Below the pieces are notes generated by a model, which saw nothing but the letters and a program-made list of their open reading frames with translations, made no database searches and was not told the DNA's origin. Positions 29,446 to 37,597 of a DNA stretch of 64,000 nucleotides are shown here, one piece after another (positions within the stretch are counted from its first letter, which is position 1; each line of letters opens with the position of its first letter). The stretch is from Streptomyces sp. NBC_01341. Lineage in GTDB: Bacteria; Actinomycetota; Actinomycetes; Streptomycetales; Streptomycetaceae. Position numbers and translations under genes: made by a program. The stretch lies in NCBI RefSeq assembly GCF_035946055.1, contig NZ_CP108364.1, forward strand, positions 2,356,001 through 2,420,000, in the 5' to 3' direction.

Positions 29446-29462
29446 CCGAGGAGGCAGTCTCT

Positions 29463-31868
29463 GTGACCGCCCGCAAGCCGTCCCGCAAGTCGCCCGAGCC
29501 CATCGAGGCCCCGCCCGCGGCAAAGCCGGTGACCACCGAGGTCACGGCGGCCGCTCCGGCCGAGCCCCCCGTCCCGGCCGCGGAGACCACCGCCGCGGCA
29601 CCGGCACCGGTCAAGCGTGCCCGCGCCAAGCGGACCACTGCGGCCACCGGTACCCCGCCGCGTCCGCGCCGCGGCGGGGGCAGCAAAAACGTACTGCCCG
29701 CCACCGTCCTGGACGACGCGGACCGGGGCAGGCTGCTCGCCGGTGAGCACCACGCCCCGCACGGCGTCCTGGGCGCGCACCCGGTCACGGGCGGGGTGCT
29801 CTTCCGGGCCCTGCGCCCCTTCGCCCGCTCCGTGGCCGTGCTGGCCGGGGGCAAGCGTGCCGAGCTGCAGAGCGACGGCGACGGCTTCTTCTCCGGAATC
29901 CTCCCGATGCCGGCGGTGCCCGACGCCTACAGCCTGCAGGTCGCGTACGACGACAACACGATCGAGGTGGACGACCCGTACCGCTTCCTGCCGGCCATCG
30001 GCGAACTGGACCTCCACCTGATCGGTGAGGGCCGGCACGAGGAGCTCTGGAAGGCGCTCGGGTCCACGCCCATGGAGCACCAGGGCGTCATGGGCACCCG
30101 CTTCACGGTCTGGGCGCCGAACGCCCGGGGCGTCCGTGTCACGGGCGACTTCAACTACTGGGACGGCACCGCCTTCCCCATGCGCTCGCTGGGCTCCACC
30201 GGCATCTGGGAGCTGTTCCTCCCGGGTGTGGGCGAGGGCTCGGCCTACAAGTACGACATCTGCCGGCCCGACGGGTCGCACACCCAGCGGGCCGACCCGA
30301 TGGCCCGGCACACCGAGGTGCCTCCCGCCACCGCCTCGGTGGTCACGGCGTCCCACCACGCCTGGCAGGACGCCGACTGGATGGCGCACCGGGGCGACCG
30401 CCCCGTCCACGAGGCGCCGTTCTCCGTGTACGAGGTCCACCTGCCGTCGTGGCGGCCGGGCCTGACGTACCGGCAACTCGCCTCACAGCTACCCGCGTAC
30501 GTCCGCGAGCTGGGCTTCACGCACGTGGAGCTGATGCCGGTGTCGGAGCACCCGTTCGGCGGCTCGTGGGGCTACCAGGTCACCGGCTTCTTCGCCCCGA
30601 CGTCCCGGATGGGCACCCCCGACGACTTCCGCTTCCTCGTCGACGCGCTGCACGCGGCGGGCATCGGGGTCCTCATGGACTGGGTGCCGGCGCACTTCCC
30701 GCGCGACGACTGGGCACTCGCCGAGTTCGACGGGCGGCCACTGTACGAGCACTCCGACCCGAGGCGGGCCGCGCACCCCGACTGGGGCACCCTGGAGTTC
30801 GACTACGGCCGGACGGAGGTCCGCAACTTCCTGGTCGCCAACGCCACGTACTGGTGCGAGGAGTTCCACATCGACGGCCTGCGCGTGGACGCGGTGGCCT
30901 CGATGCTCTACCTCGACTACTCCCGCGAGGACGGCCAGTGGTCGCCGAACGAGTTCGGGGGCCGGGAGAACCTGGACGCTGTGGCCTTCCTCCAGGAGAT
31001 GAACGCGACGGTCTACCGCCGCAACCCCGGCGTCGTCACGATCGCCGAGGAGTCGACCGCCTGGGAGGGGGTCACCCGCGCCACCGACCACGGCGGCCTC
31101 GGCTTCGGCCTCAAGTGGAACATGGGCTGGATGCACGACTCCCTGGTCTACGTGTCCAAGGAGCCGGTGCACCGCAAGTACCACCACAACGAGATGACGT
31201 TCTCGATGGTGTACGCCTACAGCGAGAACTACGTGCTGCCGATCTCGCACGACGAGGTCGTGCACGGCAAGCAGGCGCTGGTCAGCAAGATGCCCGGGGA
31301 CTGGTGGCAGCAGCGGGCGAACCACCGCGCCTACCTCGGCTTCATGTGGGCGCACCCCGGTAAGCAACTCCTCTTCATGGGACAGGAGTTCGCACAGGGA
31401 GCGGAGTGGTCCGAGGGCCACGGCCCCGACTGGTGGCTGCTCGACGAGACCTACGAGGCCTCCGGTGACCACCGCGGCGTACGCACCCTCGTCGGCGACC
31501 TGAACGCCGTGTACGGCGCGCTGCCCGCGCTGTGGCAGCGCGACACCGACCCGGCGGGCTTCTCCTGGATCGACGGCGGCGCGGCGGAGGACAACGCGTT
31601 CTCCTTCGTGCGCTACGACGCGGACGGCTCGCCGCTGATCGCCGTCTCCCACTTCTCCCCGGTGGTGCGGCACGACTACCGCATCGGCGTCCCGGACGGC
31701 CCGGAGGCCTGGGTGGAGATCATCAACACGGACGCGGCCCGCTACGGCGGGAGCGACGTGCGCAACGAGGAGCCGCTGAAGCCGGAGGCGGTGCCGGCGC
31801 ACGGCCGGGACACCAGCATCACGCTGACGCTCCCGCCGCTGGCGACGGTCTGGCTGCGGCCGGCCTGA
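29463..31868 (+). CDS. glgB: 1,4-alpha-glucan branching enzyme GlgB
   Basis: An 801-residue GH13_9 enzyme that forms alpha-1,6 branches on the GlgE-made chain. GTG 29463 has GAGGAGGCAG before it. The first 75 or so residues are a Lys/Arg/Pro/Ala/Thr-rich tail with no fold signature. Then come two CBM48-like modules ([45 protein letters not shown]) and the catalytic barrel with [42 protein letters not shown] (nucleophile Asp), TIAEESTAW (catalytic Glu) and [12 protein letters not shown]. It is the last gene of the glucan block and completes synthesis of branched storage glucan. Confidence 0.95.
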   Translation: MTARKPSRKSPEPIEAPPAAKPVTTEVTAAAPAEPPVPAAETTAAAPAPVKRARAKRTTAATGTPPRPRRGGGSKNVLPATVLDDADRGRLLAGEHHAPHGVLGAHPVTGGVLFRALRPFARSVAVLAGGKRAELQSDGDGFFSGILPMPAVPDAYSLQVAYDDNTIEVDDPYRFLPAIGELDLHLIGEGRHEELWKALGSTPMEHQGVMGTRFTVWAPNARGVRVTGDFNYWDGTAFPMRSLGSTGIWELFLPGVGEGSAYKYDICRPDGSHTQRADPMARHTEVPPATASVVTASHHAWQDADWMAHRGDRPVHEAPFSVYEVHLPSWRPGLTYRQLASQLPAYVRELGFTHVELMPVSEHPFGGSWGYQVTGFFAPTSRMGTPDDFRFLVDALHAAGIGVLMDWVPAHFPRDDWALAEFDGRPLYEHSDPRRAAHPDWGTLEFDYGRTEVRNFLVANATYWCEEFHIDGLRVDAVASMLYLDYSREDGQWSPNEFGGRENLDAVAFLQEMNATVYRRNPGVVTIAEESTAWEGVTRATDHGGLGFGLKWNMGWMHDSLVYVSKEPVHRKYHHNEMTFSMVYAYSENYVLPISHDEVVHGKQALVSKMPGDWWQQRANHRAYLGFMWAHPGKQLLFMGQEFAQGAEWSEGHGPDWWLLDETYEASGDHRGVRTLVGDLNAVYGALPALWQRDTDPAGFSWIDGGAAEDNAFSFVRYDADGSPLIAVSHFSPVVRHDYRIGVPDGPEAWVEIINTDAARYGGSDVRNEEPLKPEAVPAHGRDTSITLTLPPLATVWLRPA

Positions 31869-31878
31869 GGTCCGCGAG

Positions 31879-31922
31879 GGGACGGCGCGCGGTTTCCCGG
31901 GGCGCCGCCCCCTCGCCGTCCC
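31879..31922. terminator. hairpin between convergent glgB and thioredoxin genes
   Basis: GGGACGGCG (31879-31887) pairs with CGCCGTCCC (31914-31922), with GGGGCG/GCCCC pairing inside the loop. It sits in the 78-base gap between the two stop codons and could end transcription both ways. Confidence 0.5.
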
Positions 31923-31946
31923 GTGCGGCGGAACGCGCCCGCCCGG

Positions 31947-32291
31947 TCAGACCGCCGCCGGGAGCACGTCCTCCAACTCCTGGAGCAGGCGGCGCTTCGG
32001 CCTGGCGCCGACCATCGACTTCACCGGTTCGCCGCCCTGGAAGACCATCAGTGTCGGCATCGACAGCACGGCGTAGCGGCTCGCGGTCCCGGGGTTGTGG
32101 TCCACGTCGATCTGGACGACCTTGAGGCGGTCCGACTCCTCCCGGGCGACAGCGCTGAGCACCGGCGCCAGTTGGCGGCAGGGGCCGCACCAGTCCGCCG
32201 TGAACTCGACCAGGACCGGCAGGCCCGCCTCCAGTACCTCGGCGCCGAACGTCGCGTCCGTGACCTCGGCGACACCCTCTGCGTGGATCAT
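31947..32291 (-). CDS. trxA: thioredoxin
   Basis: A 114-residue thioredoxin with the WCGPC active site in FTADWCGPCRQLAPVL and the cis-Pro segment SMPTLMVFQGG. It reduces protein disulfides in the cytosol with thioredoxin reductase. The ATG at 32291 overlaps the TGA of the upstream MerR gene and has GGGAGGACGAGGG before it. Being second in a MerR operon, it is probably induced by a thiol or oxidative signal sensed by that regulator. The symbol reflects the family; Streptomyces has several thioredoxins. Confidence 0.92.
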   Translation of the reverse strand: MIHAEGVAEVTDATFGAEVLEAGLPVLVEFTADWCGPCRQLAPVLSAVAREESDRLKVVQIDVDHNPGTASRYAVLSMPTLMVFQGGEPVKSMVGARPKRRLLQELEDVLPAAV

Positions 32292-32704
32292 CCCTCGTCC
32301 TCCCGGCTCAGTTCGCATCGTGGTTCGGGGCCGCCCGGCAGACCGGCGGAGGCCTCCAGTTCGGCACGGGTGAGCTGGGCACCCACCTCCGCACGAATGG
32401 ACTTCAACTGGTCGATGAGCGAGTCCAGTTCGTCGAGCTTGCGCCGGTAGACCGCCAGAGACGCGGGGCACGCGTCGCCCGCCGGGTGACCGGCGCGCAG
32501 GCAGTCGACGAAGGGGCGGGTCTCCTCCAGGTCGAACCCGAAGTCCTGCAGGGTCCGGATCTGCTCGATCAGACGCAGATCGCCCTCGTCGTACGTGCGG
32601 TAGCCGTTCTCGGCGCGGCGCGCGTGCAGCAGGCCGCGTGACTCGTAGTACCGCAGCGTCCGTGTCGTCGTCCCGGCGCGTTCGGCCAGTTCCCCGATTC
32701 GCAT
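32288..32704 (-). CDS. MerR family regulator of the thioredoxin gene
   Basis: A 138-residue regulator. The winged helix-turn-helix is MRIGELAERAGTTTRTLRYYESRGLL, followed by the dimerisation helix FGFDLEETRPFVDCLRAGHPAGDACPASLAVYRRKLDELDSLI. The Cys pair in DCLRAGHPAGDAC, at the start of the coiled coil, is where MerR members bind metals or sense oxidants; a later Cys lies in PRCELSRED. Lack of the SoxR four-Cys cluster argues against a [2Fe-2S] sensor. It is coupled to the thioredoxin gene. A MerR-type promoter lies just upstream and places the transcript start at the ATG. Confidence 0.9.
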   Translation of the reverse strand: MRIGELAERAGTTTRTLRYYESRGLLHARRAENGYRTYDEGDLRLIEQIRTLQDFGFDLEETRPFVDCLRAGHPAGDACPASLAVYRRKLDELDSLIDQLKSIRAEVGAQLTRAELEASAGLPGGPEPRCELSREDEG

Positions 32705-32710
32705 ACCGCG

Positions 32711-32741
32711 ACCGTAATCCTTGACGTCGGCGTCAAGGCAA
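32711..32741 (-). promoter_or_regulatory. MerR-type promoter with operator dyad, leaderless
   Basis: Read on the minus strand, TTGCCT (32741-32736) and TACGGT (32716-32711) are separated by 19 bases, the overlong spacer that MerR proteins correct by twisting DNA. The dyad CCTTGACG / CGTCAAGG (32719-32726 and 32731-32738) fills most of the spacer. The expected start, 7 bases past the -10, falls on or next to the A of the MerR ATG (32704). Confidence 0.8.
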
Positions 32742-32952
32742 GAGCCGAAGGGGCGAACTGCTCGGCCTCGGAGGGCATGCGGGCCTGGGCAGCGGTGTAC
32801 GCGGCGGTCAATGCCACCATGCCGGACACGTCCAGGACGCTCACGGACGGCCGGGGGCCGGCGTTCAGCTCATCGTGTGCTTCCTCGAGCACCTGCAGGG
32901 CTGTGTCCGCGCGGTCCGTACGGCGCAGCGGTGTCGCGGCTGCCCGCGCCAC
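32742..32952 (-). pseudogene. possible remnant of a TPR-type regulator
   Basis: On the minus strand this reads as an uninterrupted Ala- and Leu-rich helical segment (TALQVLEEAHDELNAG, MVALTAAYTAAQARMPSEAEQ), resembling the helical repeats of large Streptomyces helix-turn-helix/TPR regulators. There is no DNA-binding domain, no proper start, and the frame runs into the MerR promoter. I see it as a fragment, but the assignment is weak. Confidence 0.3.
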
Positions 32953-32999
32953 TGCGGCGAGGAGGACCGGTCGGCCCTAGCTGCGCCCGACACCCCCTA

Positions 33000-33380
33000 C
33001 CCCTACGCCGCACTCCGTCGGTGCGACCTCACCGTCCAGGTGAGCACCAAGCTCAACCTCAGCCACCTCGTGCACGAACGGCGCGCGTCACCCTGCCGTG
33101 CCACGGCCGGATCGAGAAGGACCACCAGCGCGGCGGCATCCAGAGCACATCCGTCGAGGACTACGACCGCATCCGCGACACGATGGCGCAGACCCTCGAC
33201 GGCTTCGAGGACTTCAACCGCCGCGTGCGTCTGCCGCTCGGCTTCCGCATCAAACAGCCCGCCCGCGAACTGGTCTTCCTCACCCTCGAGCGGCCAGGCC
33301 GAGTTCTCCACCGCGCCCCTGCCCGACGTGGTCCCCGCGCCCGGCACCCTGGCGCTCGGCACAATCTGGCGACCGTGACG
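33000..33380 (+). pseudogene. frameshifted remnant of an FdhF/YdeP-type molybdopterin oxidoreductase
   Basis: Three pieces in two reading frames line up with the C-terminal half of FdhF/YdeP family oxidoreductases. CDLTVQVSTKLNLSHLVHER is in one frame; LPCHGRIEKDHQRGGIQSTSVED joined to YDRIRDTMAQTLDGFEDFNRRVR is in the next; GQAEFSTAPLPDVVPAPGTLALGTI is back in the first frame. The junction between STSVED and YDRIRD lacks a long stretch that intact members have, so there is an internal deletion besides at least two frameshifts. The N-terminal domains with cluster and cofactor sites are missing. It cannot encode a working enzyme. The family match is from memory. Confidence 0.65.
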
Positions 33381-33869
33381 CGCAACGTTGTGATCCGACG
33401 GCGGGGCAGGCATCGTGGATGCTGTGGACGAGGAACGCGCCCAAGCAGCGATGAAAGCGCTGACACTCGCCGCCTTCGAATGCCGAACCGACCACTACCG
33501 CTGAGCAGTTCTACGTCAGGCGCCAGTGGGAAATCGCAGCAGTAGCGTCGTGTTTCTGTCCTTGACTCAGCGACGGCGCAGCCGTCCGGCCGAGCAAGGC
33601 GCCGGCAGGCGGCCGACCCCCATCGCCCAGGGCTCGTTGCCCCAGCGCGAAACCGATCGACACGGCGCTCAGGCATGCGGTGACCGAGACGACCACAGGA
33701 CAGAGAGTAATCGGGCAGATGGGCTGATGCCGGGGGACATCCGTAGGATCGTCGCGGGTTGCGATGGCTCCACCTGCTGTTCGTCCCTGAAGCCGATATG
33801 CCAAGTGGTGGGACGAAAACAGCGCTGTGCAGAATTTGAGGCATCACGGGACCCGTGCGGCTCTCGACG
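33381..33869. other. non-coding, probably decayed DNA
   Basis: No intact gene is seen. One short frame ending at 33504 (VDEERAQAAMKALTLAAFECRTDHYR) and another ending near 33876 (AKWWDENSAVQNLRHHGTRAAL) have protein-like composition, but neither has a start or a recognised family. Both may be gene scraps in an eroding stretch. Confidence 0.35.
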
Positions 33870-34649
33870 TCACATGACGGAGCGGATGGTGCCGCCGTCG
33901 ACGCGGATGGTCGCGCCGCTGACATAGTCGGCGTAGGGACTACTGAGGTAGGCGACTGCGCCGGCGACCTCGTCGGGTCGGCCGAAGCGGTGTGTGTCGT
34001 TGGGCACGTAGCTGTCGGCAGCGTTGCGTTCGATCTCTTCCCAGGTATCACCCCAGCCGCGTTCGGGGGCCATTTCTGTAAGCATGTCCCGGACGGCGTC
34101 CACCATGATGGCTCCTGGTGAGACGATGTTCGAGGTCACTCCAGTTCCCTTCAGCTCACGAGCCAGGGAGACGGCAAGGTTGTGACGCGCAGCGAGCGTG
34201 GCGTTGTAGTGGGGCTGCGCGGCCATGGGCTGTGAGGCGAGTCCGCCGCCGATCTGGATGACGCGCCCCCAGCCCTTGGCCCGCATGCCCGGCACCAGTC
34301 GCTGGATCATACGTACGCCTGAAACGACGTTCACCTCGTAGGTATGTGTCCAGGTGGCGGCGTCGGCTGAGTCCCAGCCTGCGTGATCGTATGCTCCGGC
34401 ATTGTTGACCAGGATGTCGATGTCGCCGGCGCGATCGGCCACGGTGTCGGCTCCGTCCTCTGTCGCGAGGTCACCGATTACCGCCGCGACCGCGCCGATG
34501 TCCTGTGCTACTGCGTGTGCTCGGGTTTCGTCCCGTCCGTGCACAACAACGTCCGCGCCCTCAGCTGCCAGTAGCCGCGCGATCGCGACGCCGAGGCCGG
34601 AACTGGAGCCCGTCACAAGAGCCCGGCGGCCTGTGAGTTCGAGGTCCAC
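33870..34649 (-). CDS. SDR-fold protein lacking the catalytic Ser and Lys
   Basis: GTG 34649 has GGGAAGG 6 bases upstream, giving 259 residues. The cofactor half is normal: TGSSSGLG (residues 13-20), VVHGRDE favouring NADP(H), and VNNAG. The C-terminal VSGATIRVDGG is typical of classical SDRs. The active site is not: Tyr148 remains in PHYNATLAARHN, but the Lys expected at 152 is Leu, and the Ser expected near 135 is Gly (IGGGLASQ). It may be a poor or non-classical reductase or a binding protein. It lies on the same strand as the TetR gene upstream and belongs to the SDR/ALDH cassette of the variable region. Confidence 0.85.
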   Translation of the reverse strand: MDLELTGRRALVTGSSSGLGVAIARLLAAEGADVVVHGRDETRAHAVAQDIGAVAAVIGDLATEDGADTVADRAGDIDILVNNAGAYDHAGWDSADAATWTHTYEVNVVSGVRMIQRLVPGMRAKGWGRVIQIGGGLASQPMAAQPHYNATLAARHNLAVSLARELKGTGVTSNIVSPGAIMVDAVRDMLTEMAPERGWGDTWEEIERNAADSYVPNDTHRFGRPDEVAGAVAYLSSPYADYVSGATIRVDGGTIRSVM

Positions 34650-34817
34650 AACGGTCCTTCCCTTCGTGTGCATGGGTGCGTGAGCCGCAACCCCCGTCTG
34701 CGATTGCGGGGTCTGCGCAGGGACGCGCCAGGCATGCGGTTCACGCCTGGCGGTCCGGCAAAAGTATGTTTCGGCCTGATGTGGCGAGGCGTCTTCGTTC
34801 CGCTCAGGGGCAGGGGG

Positions 34818-35363
34818 TCAGGCCGCGCCTAGGCCGTTCAGGAGTGTGGAGGCGACGAGGTCCGCCGCCTGCGGAGGGTCCAGGTCGGGGAACCGGTGGG
34901 CGACAGTGTCGACGAGCTGGTCGAGAACGCTCCGCGCCCAGACCGCGTCGACGTCGGCGCGCAGGTATCCCTCGTCCAGCGCGCGGCGGATGAAGGAGTC
35001 GAGGCGTGCGCTCTGCTCCTGCCGACGGTTACGGGCAGAGGGATCGTTCTGCATCAAGCGGCGAGTGTCGAGAGGCCATTCGCGACTGACGGGGATGATC
35101 CCCTCCAGGTAGCGGTGGAGGGCGACCGGCAGGGGGGCCTCCACCAGGCGGGCCTCGTCCAGGACACGCTCGGAGGAATCGAGCTTGGCCTGGAAGACGG
35201 CGCTGAGCAGGGCTTCACGGTTCGCGAAGCGTCGGTGGACGGTGGTTCGGTCGACTCCGGCGGCGGCGGCGATGGCCGACATGGAGGTGCCCGGGTCCTC
35301 GGCCAGGAGCCGAGCTCCGGCATGGAGGACCGCAGTCAGATTGCGTGCGGCGTCAGCTCTCAT
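34818..35363 (-). CDS. TetR family regulator of the SDR/ALDH cassette
   Basis: A 181-residue regulator. The N-terminal helix-turn-helix is TSMSAIAAAAGVDRTTVHRRFANREALLSAVF; the C-terminal ligand domain is variable. It is divergent from the SDR-SDR-ALDH genes starting at 35531, and the 167-base gap is packed with inverted repeats, so it probably represses both directions. The ligand is unknown; given the neighbours, an aldehyde, alcohol or aromatic compound is a guess. A minus-strand TAGGCT at 35378-35373 lies 9 bases before the ATG, so the leader is at most a few bases and no clear ribosome binding site is present. Confidence 0.88.
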   Translation of the reverse strand: MRADAARNLTAVLHAGARLLAEDPGTSMSAIAAAAGVDRTTVHRRFANREALLSAVFQAKLDSSERVLDEARLVEAPLPVALHRYLEGIIPVSREWPLDTRRLMQNDPSARNRRQEQSARLDSFIRRALDEGYLRADVDAVWARSVLDQLVDTVAHRFPDLDPPQAADLVASTLLNGLGAA

Positions 35364-35415
35364 GGTCCGGCGAGCCTATCCCTTCGGGTCACTTAAATCG
35401 ATATCGTCCCAGCGT

Positions 35416-35456
35416 GAGATGCAACACGCTACTGTTCTGCATCTCTGCTGTTGCAT
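35416..35456. promoter_or_regulatory. operator cluster in the TetR/SDR divergent promoter
   Basis: Three copies of one element lie together: GAGATGCA (35416-35423) with its inverted copy TGCATCTC (35438-35445), and ATGCAACA (35419-35426) with its inverted copy TGTTGCAT (35449-35456). The shared ATGCA core in alternate orientations suits cooperative binding of TetR dimers. TTGCAT (35451-35456) with TACGGT (35473-35478), 16 bases apart, is a likely promoter for the SDR operon and overlaps the last copy. Confidence 0.6.
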
Positions 35457-35463
35457 TTGTGTC

Positions 35464-35519
35464 CGTTTCGTCTACGGTTGAGTTGCTGCGCCACTCGGGG
35501 TGCTGAACGAGACGAAACG
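35464..35519 (+). repeat. 10-bp inverted repeat enclosing the SDR leader
   Basis: CGTTTCGTCT (35464-35473) is the exact reverse complement of AGACGAAACG (35510-35519), 36 bases apart. The right arm is just before the SDR ribosome binding site and ATG (35531). It could be a second operator; as RNA, only the right arm would surely be transcribed if the promoter at 35451-35478 is used. Confidence 0.5.
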
Positions 35520-35530
35520 AGGAACACTCA

Positions 35531-36370
35531 ATGTCACGGACTTGGCTGATCACTGGGGGTTCGCAGGGCCTGGGCAAGGCTCTCGTGCTCGCCGCCCTGG
35601 AGGCCGGCGACAACGTCGTGGTGACCTCCCGCAAGCCTGAGGCGCTGGCTTCTCTGAAGGCCGAGAACCCCGAACACCTTCAGACGGTGGCGCTGGACGT
35701 CACCTCCGCGTCCCAGTCCCGGGACGTTGTTGCCACTGCGGTAGACCGGTTCGGTTCCGTGGACGTCGTGGTGAACAACTCCGGCTACGCAACCAGCGGC
35801 TCGATCGAGGACTTCCCCGAGGACGAGTTCCGCGCGCAGATCGACGTCAACCTGTACGGCGTGGTCAACGTGACCAGGGCTGTCCTGCCGGTCATGCGCC
35901 GCCAGCGGTCCGGACACATCGTGCAGATCTCTTCCATCGGCGGACGCGTGGGCGGAACGCCGGGACTGAGCGCCTACCAGACCGCCAAGTTCGCCGTCGA
36001 GGGATTCTCCGAAGCCCTGGCGAACGAGGTGGCACCGTTCGGGATCAAGGTCACCATTGTCGAGCCGGGTGGCATCCGTACCGGCTGGGCCGCGGGTGCG
36101 GCGGAGCCTTCGGGCCCCATCACCCCTGACTACGAGGAGACCGTGGGTCTGTGGCTGGCCCGGTTCGCGGAGTACGCCGGCAACGAGCCCGGTGACCCTG
36201 ACCGCATGGCCCGCGCGATCACCCGAGCCGTGGACGCCGAGGAGCCCCCGCGCCGCCTGCTGCTCGGCAGCGACGCCCTTGGCATCGCCATCGCCTCGGA
36301 AGAAGGCCGCCTCGCCGAGGCCAACAAGTGGGCCGAGGTCAGCCGTTCCACGGACTACCCCTCCGCCTGA
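35531..36370 (+). CDS. short-chain dehydrogenase/reductase (first of pair)
   Basis: A 279-residue classical SDR: TGGSQGLG cofactor motif near the N-terminus, VVNNSGYA, QISSIGG with the catalytic Ser, and YQTAKFAVEGFSEALANE with the Tyr-x3-Lys pair. The EPGGIRTGW segment and longer C-terminus place it with the group often annotated as oxidoreductases acting on hydroxy, keto or aromatic compounds. It opens an operon with a second SDR (117 bases later) and an aldehyde dehydrogenase. The two SDRs share the same plan throughout (SIEDFPEDEF versus SIEDMSEDAF; YEETVGLW versus YEETVGVF), so they arose by duplication. Confidence 0.92.
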   Translation: MSRTWLITGGSQGLGKALVLAALEAGDNVVVTSRKPEALASLKAENPEHLQTVALDVTSASQSRDVVATAVDRFGSVDVVVNNSGYATSGSIEDFPEDEFRAQIDVNLYGVVNVTRAVLPVMRRQRSGHIVQISSIGGRVGGTPGLSAYQTAKFAVEGFSEALANEVAPFGIKVTIVEPGGIRTGWAAGAAEPSGPITPDYEETVGLWLARFAEYAGNEPGDPDRMARAITRAVDAEEPPRRLLLGSDALGIAIASEEGRLAEANKWAEVSRSTDYPSA

Positions 36371-36487
36371 GAGCGCCGCGGGCAAAGGGCGCGCGCCGGT
36401 CGAAACCCGCGCCGTGCCCGCCGCATCGACCCCAGCGACAGTCCGCCCCGTCGAGCAGACCACCGATTCCTGCAGAGGTGAGAAGCA

Positions 36488-37372
36488 GTGAGCAAGACCT
36501 TTCTGATAGCCGGTGCCGCGGGGGGCCTAGGAGGCCGCATCGTCGAGGCGGCGCTCGCCGCCGGCCACAACGTGATGGCAACTGACCTGTCACCCGACGC
36601 GGTGCCCGTCCCCGACGAGCACCGCGAGCGACTGCGCATACGCGCCATGGACGTGACCGATCCGGCCTCCGCCCGTGGCGCCGTCGCCCACGCGGTTGCC
36701 GAGTTCGGAGCCATCGACGTCCTCGTGAACAGCGCCGGCGCCCGAAGCGTCGGCTCCATCGAGGACATGTCCGAGGACGCGTTTCACAGCGACGTGAACG
36801 TCAACTTCTTCGGCGCCGTCAACACGGTGCGCGCCGTACTTCCGGTGATGCGCCCGCGTCGTTCGGGCAGCATCATCAACCTCTCCACCATCGGCGGCCG
36901 CCGCAACCAGCCCGGTCTAGGCGCCTACCAGTCATCGAAGTGGGCACTGGGCGGTTTTACCGAGATCCTCGCGCGTGAGGTCGCCCCCATCGGGATCCGC
37001 GTCACACTCCTGGAACCGGGCGGCATCCGAACCCCCTGGGCAGCAGCCCCCATGCCTGTGCCGGACATCCACGAGGAGTACGAGGAAACGGTCGGCGTCT
37101 TCGCCCGCACGTACAACAACAACCCCGACGTGCAGCGTGGCGACCCGGTCAAGATGGCCGCCGTGATCCTGCGCCTCACCGAGGAGCCGGCACCTCCGAT
37201 GCGGCTGCTGCTGGGCTCCGACGCTGCCTGGCTCGCCCCGCAGATCGCCGAGGCACGCGCCGCCGAGGACGCCGCCTGGCGCGAGGTCAGCGCCTCCACC
37301 GACCGCGACGGACTCGGAGACTTCGCCGACTCAGCAGTCGCCCGAATGGTCCGCCCGCCCACGAGGAACTGA
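36488..37372 (+). CDS. short-chain dehydrogenase/reductase (second of pair)
   Basis: A 294-residue SDR with AGAAGGLGGRIVEAA for NAD(P) binding, LVNSAGARS, NLSTIGG (catalytic Ser) and YQSSKWALGGFTEILARE (Tyr-x3-Lys). GTG 36488 is preceded by GAGGTGAGAAGCA. It is a diverged paralogue of the preceding SDR with an extra C-terminal tail (STDRDGLGDFADSAVARMVRPPTRN). Both probably act on related substrates, feeding an aldehyde to the dehydrogenase encoded next. Confidence 0.9.
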   Translation: MSKTFLIAGAAGGLGGRIVEAALAAGHNVMATDLSPDAVPVPDEHRERLRIRAMDVTDPASARGAVAHAVAEFGAIDVLVNSAGARSVGSIEDMSEDAFHSDVNVNFFGAVNTVRAVLPVMRPRRSGSIINLSTIGGRRNQPGLGAYQSSKWALGGFTEILAREVAPIGIRVTLLEPGGIRTPWAAAPMPVPDIHEEYEETVGVFARTYNNNPDVQRGDPVKMAAVILRLTEEPAPPMRLLLGSDAAWLAPQIAEARAAEDAAWREVSASTDRDGLGDFADSAVARMVRPPTRN

Positions 37373-37597
37373 CCACAGCTGGACTGCCAGCCAGGCGTGC
37401 CGCCCAGCAGCATTCGCTCCCGCAGAACGGCTGGCACCACCACCGCTGCGACCTTCGGCGCGCCGTTATCGCAGGCTCGCGAGCCAGTCCGGCTTGCCTC
37501 CGCAGCACGTCGCACAAGACCCGATCGGGACCCATCAGCGCGCCTACGCCCTGATCTCCCCACCTCTTCCCCCTATGCACGCGAAGGAACGACAGAC

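Noticed and set aside
37373..37597. Possible small gene between the second SDR and the aldehyde dehydrogenase
   Set aside because: The frames have no start signal or protein-like pattern; the gap probably only carries the ALDH ribosome binding site.
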